A DNA stretch of 64,000 bases from Thiomicrorhabdus chilensis DSM 12352 (GTDB taxonomy: Bacteria > Pseudomonadota > Gammaproteobacteria > Thiomicrospirales > Thiomicrospiraceae): assembly GCF_000483485.1 (NCBI RefSeq), contig NZ_KI519609.1:2075460-2139459 (forward strand). The letters run 5' to 3'. This document shows positions 61,377 through 64,000 of this stretch, piece by piece. The position numbers and the translations under genes were made by a program. The notes beneath the pieces were generated by a model. The model did no database searches and was not told where the DNA came from. It worked only from the letters and a program-made list of their open reading frames with translations. How positions within the stretch are numbered: position 1 is the stretch's first letter; each line of letters opens with the position of its first letter.

Positions 61377-61433
61377 TAAATGGCCTTACAACCATATTCC
61401 ATAATCTAAGTATAGAACAAAACAGCATAAACA

Positions 61434-61460
61434 AGAAATCCCACCTTAGTGGGATTTATC
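61434..61460 (-). terminator. Probable terminator of the CxxCxxCC gene
   Basis: AAATCCCAC–CTTA–GTGGGATTT, nine-base stem. On the minus strand it is followed by TTTCTTGTTT, a poor T-run, so efficiency is uncertain. Confidence 0.5.
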
Positions 61461-61495
61461 AGTTATTTACATCAATCAATCTCAAAAAACGAGTG

Positions 61496-61975
61496 TTACC
61501 ATAAGCTTATGCCTTTGGCCTGTTGCTCCAGCACCCACTGTTGAAAGGCGGGCGGGCCATAGGCCAGGGTCAAAGGATTTTTCTCAAGTTTGTCGCTTTT
61601 AGGATCCTGCTGCTGATAAATCAGTGGGCGCATGGTCTTTTCGGCATACTGCATCAGCCATTTCAAGGTTTCTTCTGGAATCTCACGCCCGACCGGCACC
61701 GCCAAATCGACCGCCAAGCCTTGCCAGGTGAGCAAACCGTCAATCACCAAGGCACCGCATTCGTTGGGTCTAAAGTCGTCCGGCAACTTAGAGCCTTGCT
61801 TGACCCAAGCGCATTCAAATTGACGACACGGATCGACCGGACGGTTTTCATAGTCGTCACAGCCTTTTCCGGTACTGTGCGGGCATGGATGCCCGGGGTA
61901 AGCCTCACAGCCTTTGACTTTGATTTGCACCCAACCATCGCAACAGGCCGTGCAGGGTTGACAACTTCTTTGCAT
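61496..61975 (-). CDS. YkgJ-family Zn/Fe-binding cysteine-rich protein
   Basis: 159-residue cytoplasmic protein with the CxxCxxCC motif (CQPCTACCDGW) at its N-terminus. Further conserved cysteines lie in KGCEAYPGHPCPH, KGCDDYENRPVDPCRQFECAW, and in ECGALVIDG. The spacing matches the YkgJ/zinc-and-iron-chelating domain family. Function is unknown. It lies between the pseudopilin operon and the porin, with separate terminators, so it is probably a single-gene unit. Confidence 0.8.
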   Translation of the reverse strand: MQRSCQPCTACCDGWVQIKVKGCEAYPGHPCPHSTGKGCDDYENRPVDPCRQFECAWVKQGSKLPDDFRPNECGALVIDGLLTWQGLAVDLAVPVGREIPEETLKWLMQYAEKTMRPLIYQQQDPKSDKLEKNPLTLAYGPPAFQQWVLEQQAKGISLW

Positions 61976-62080
61976 TCTTAGTCCTTCATCAAAACTTTAT
62001 TACAATTTTGTGACAGAGTATAACGCTTAGAAATGTAAATGAGTGATGAACCGGGATAGATATTTTTTTACAGGCAATAA

Positions 62081-62112
62081 AAAAGCCCCGCCTGACAACA
62101 GACGGGGCTTTC
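62081..62112 (-). terminator. Intrinsic terminator of the porin gene
   Basis: On the minus strand, AAAGCCCCG–TCTG–TTGT–CAGG–CGGGGCTTTT with a T-run, about 40 bases past the porin stop. Confidence 0.85.
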
Positions 62113-62150
62113 AATCAAGATTAATCAAACTGACTTATGTCAGCAATTGA

Positions 62151-63185
62151 TTAGAACTTGTGTAGAAGACCTACAGAAACTGCATTAGTGTCAGCGTCTT
62201 TAACACCTTTGCTGTTTTCGATTGAAGCATATTCAACATAACCAGTTGTCTTCTTACCGAAAGAGTAGTTTAGACCAACTGCGTAGTTAGTTGCATCTTC
62301 GTTGGCAGCTGCATCTTTATCAATGTCAACCATTGAGATTTTAGCTTTAGGCATAAATTTACCCATTTTGTAACCTAGGTTAGCTTGGATGTTTGTACCA
62401 CCTTTAGAAGTATCTTCAATCGCATCACCAGAAAAGTCCTGGTACATAGCGTTAGCGATTAAACCACCAGTCGCGTACTGAGCAACCAAACGCATGTGAG
62501 AAGCTTCTGCACCGTCAGTTCCGATAGTCTGGTCAGATGCCTGGTCCATACCAGCTGCTAGGTAAAGACCTTTCTTTGAAGAACCGTAAGTCAAAGCTAC
62601 AGAATATAAGTCAGAAAGTGATGACTCTTCATCATTAGCTGCAACAGTCATGTTCGCGCCTTCCTGAGGAACCATAGCAGCGATTAATTTAACGCCACCA
62701 AATTCTGGAGACACATAAGCTAATACGTTAGATACACGGTTTTCCATACCACCGCCGAATGCACCTAGACCACCCGCCATTGGCTTGTTATCAGCAAGTC
62801 CAGCATCGTTGAAAAGGTCTTTAGCCTGAATCATTTTAGTAGGAGTATCGTGACGACCCATTAGAACCGTACCGAAACCACCTGCTAGACCAACGTACTG
62901 ATTACGTGCTTTCAAAACACCATTGTCATAATTGTTATCGTCGATTTCAACTTCAAACTCAAGCTTATAAATCGCTTTAAGGCCGTTACCTAGGTCTTCA
63001 GACCCTTTAACACCCAAACGTGAAGCACGAGAGTTTACTTGAGTACCAGATTTAGCGTCATTACCATCAACGTCAACCTGTTCTAGAGCCATGTTTACTT
63101 GACCATATACAGTAGGAGCGTCAGCCATTGCAACCGGAGCAGCGATAGCAGAAGCGATTGCTAGAGCAATTACATTCTTTTTCAT
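62151..63185 (-). CDS. Outer-membrane general porin
   Basis: 344-residue trimeric-type porin. A signal peptide (MKKNVIALAIASAIAAPVAMA) precedes a beta-barrel starting DAPTVYGQVNMALEQVD with alternating strands. The C-terminal strand ends in SVGLLHKF with the terminal Phe needed for BAM recognition. The sequence pattern LGVKGSEDLGNGLKAIYKLEFE is of the Gram-negative porin (Porin_4) type. A putative sigma-70 promoter lies at 63239–63267. It is a strongly expressed single gene by context. Confidence 0.93.
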   Translation of the reverse strand: MKKNVIALAIASAIAAPVAMADAPTVYGQVNMALEQVDVDGNDAKSGTQVNSRASRLGVKGSEDLGNGLKAIYKLEFEVEIDDNNYDNGVLKARNQYVGLAGGFGTVLMGRHDTPTKMIQAKDLFNDAGLADNKPMAGGLGAFGGGMENRVSNVLAYVSPEFGGVKLIAAMVPQEGANMTVAANDEESSLSDLYSVALTYGSSKKGLYLAAGMDQASDQTIGTDGAEASHMRLVAQYATGGLIANAMYQDFSGDAIEDTSKGGTNIQANLGYKMGKFMPKAKISMVDIDKDAAANEDATNYAVGLNYSFGKKTTGYVEYASIENSKGVKDADTNAVSVGLLHKF

Positions 63186-63238
63186 TTTTTCAATCCTTAA
63201 GTTAGTTAAAACTGTCCACTGTCGTGAACTTGAAAGTG

Positions 63239-63267
63239 ACTATATTGGATTCAATTTCACTACGCAA
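63239..63267 (-). promoter_or_regulatory. Putative sigma-70 promoter of the porin gene
   Basis: Minus strand: TTGCGT (63267–63262), 17-bp spacer, TATAGT (63244–63239). The ATG at 63185 is about 50 bases downstream, preceded by AAGGAT. Confidence 0.5.
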
Positions 63268-63401
63268 CTTTTTTTTGCAAAAAAACCACATAAAGTCACT
63301 GTGTTGTTTTTTTACAACACAACCCCTGTATTTCACCTAAGACAGGAATTGATTTAAATCAATTAATCAAGCAGTTACGATAGACAATTAATTGCAGGCA
63401 T

Positions 63402-63430
63402 AAAAAAACCCGCACAAGGCGGGTTTTTTG
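63402..63430 (-). terminator. Intrinsic terminator of rplM-rpsI
   Basis: AAAACCCGC–ACAAG–GCGGGTTTT with seven T on the minus strand, 30–60 bases past the rpsI stop. Confidence 0.85.
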
Positions 63431-63460
63431 TTCCAGACGTTATCTGTATCAATACAAATA

Positions 63461-63853
63461 TTAACGTTTTGAGAACTGTGGACGACGACGTGCTTTGCGC
63501 AGACCCACTTTTTTACGCTCAACCTGACGCGCGTCACGAGTCAATAGACCACGTGCACGAAGGGCTGGGCGATTGCCTTCTTCATACGCAACCAATGCGC
63601 GTGAGATACCGTGACGAACCGCACCGGCCTGACCGGTTGTACCACCACCTGTTACGGTGATGACTGCATCAAACTTCTCTAGGTTCTCAGTCGCTTCTAG
63701 CGGCTGGTTGATTACCATCAGATCCGTTTCACGCGCGAAATATTCATTGATATCACGACCGTTTACTGTCATTTTTCCAGACCCTGCACGCAAGAATACG
63801 CGAGCGACTGAGCTTTTACGACGTCCTGTTCCGTAGTATTGTTCTGTTGCCAT
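63461..63853 (-). CDS. rpsI: 30S ribosomal protein S9
   Basis: 130 residues, starting [20 protein letters not shown] and ending in the universal [11 protein letters not shown] tail, which contacts the P-site tRNA. Other signature segments are [19 protein letters not shown] and [20 protein letters not shown]. It is 13 bp after rplM, the standard rplM-rpsI operon. Confidence 0.98.
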   Translation of the reverse strand: MATEQYYGTGRRKSSVARVFLRAGSGKMTVNGRDINEYFARETDLMVINQPLEATENLEKFDAVITVTGGGTTGQAGAVRHGISRALVAYEEGNRPALRARGLLTRDARQVERKKVGLRKARRRPQFSKR

Positions 63854-63866
63854 CTTCTAATTCCTC

Positions 63867-64000
63867 TTACAACTCAAGTGCTTTAGGTTGTTGTGCCGTA
63901 TGCGGATGATCAGCTCCAGCATACACTTTTAGTTTTTTAAACATTGCACGCCCTAGAGGACCTTTAGGCAACATTCCTTTTACTGCAAACTCAATTGGAC
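63867..64000 (-). CDS. rplM: 50S ribosomal protein L13 (5' partial)
   Basis: Only the last 44 codons lie in the window. The visible residues ([20 protein letters not shown], then [23 protein letters not shown]) match the L13 C-terminus, including [12 protein letters not shown] and the VYAG.DHPH..Q.P motif. Confidence 0.96.
   Translation of the reverse strand, partial: PIEFAVKGMLPKGPLGRAMFKKLKVYAGADHPHTAQQPKALEL

Overview
The window is a chromosomal segment from a gammaproteobacterium. It is mostly conserved housekeeping genes in gammaproteobacterial synteny (miaB–phoH–ybeY–corC–lnt; leuS–lptE–holA–proA–nadD–rsfS–rlmH; lspA–ileS–ribF–murJ; rpsI–rplM). A flavocytochrome c sulfide dehydrogenase pair (fccAB) points to a sulfur-oxidising lithotroph of the Thiomicrospira/Hydrogenovibrio/Thiomicrorhabdus type. 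The genus is inference; no rRNA, tRNA or CRISPR array was seen.

Layout. 0–7.3 kb (+): end of accB, accC, prmA, dusB, fis, purH, purD, then a ComFB-family gene. 7.8–12.3 kb (-): fccAB and clpB. 12.6–14.8 kb (+): a PAS-PAS-GGDEF diguanylate cyclase and a DUF218 membrane protein. 14.8–18.7 kb (-): hemN and rlmKL; the last codons of rlmKL lie inside a small inverted-repeat element. 18.8–26.2 kb (+): mltB, a 59-codon ORF, and a TPP riboswitch ahead of thiC-thiO-thiS-thiG-thiDE. 26.4–29.7 kb (+): an L,D-transpeptidase, a MepK-like endopeptidase and a cytochrome b561. 29.8–36.9 kb (-): cnoX, lspA, ileS, ribF, murJ. 37.1–38.7 kb (+): an acetolactate synthase-like enzyme. 38.8–53.6 kb is mainly minus-strand housekeeping genes, with one YbeL-like gene on the plus strand. 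53.8–61.4 kb (-) is an accessory surface-filament region: three Ca-site-bearing pseudopilin-like proteins in one operon with a response regulator, then a histidine kinase, a pilin-like protein and a PglL/Wzy-type ligase. 61.5–64 kb (-): a CxxCxxCC protein, a porin, rpsI and the end of rplM.

The most unusual signals are the following. (1) The 8-bp palindrome CAGGCCTG occurs 30 times, where about one is expected by chance. It often has a T-rich right flank (close to CAGGCCTGSTKRTTTTC), sits at gene ends, and twice forms a terminator, so it resembles a DNA-uptake or highly iterated palindrome system. (2) A pseudopilin carries about seven RTX-like acidic repeats, spaced 19–21 residues apart for the last six, in an operon with a receiver–Fis regulator. 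(3) Several small non-coding inverted-repeat elements are present, including two (33 and 115 bp) with the same GAGAGCTTTGCA termini and perfect 5-bp flanking duplications.

The genes cover fatty-acid, purine, thiamine, haem, riboflavin and proline synthesis, envelope building (lipoprotein processing, LPS transport, murein), translation and RNA modification, sulfide oxidation and c-di-GMP signalling.
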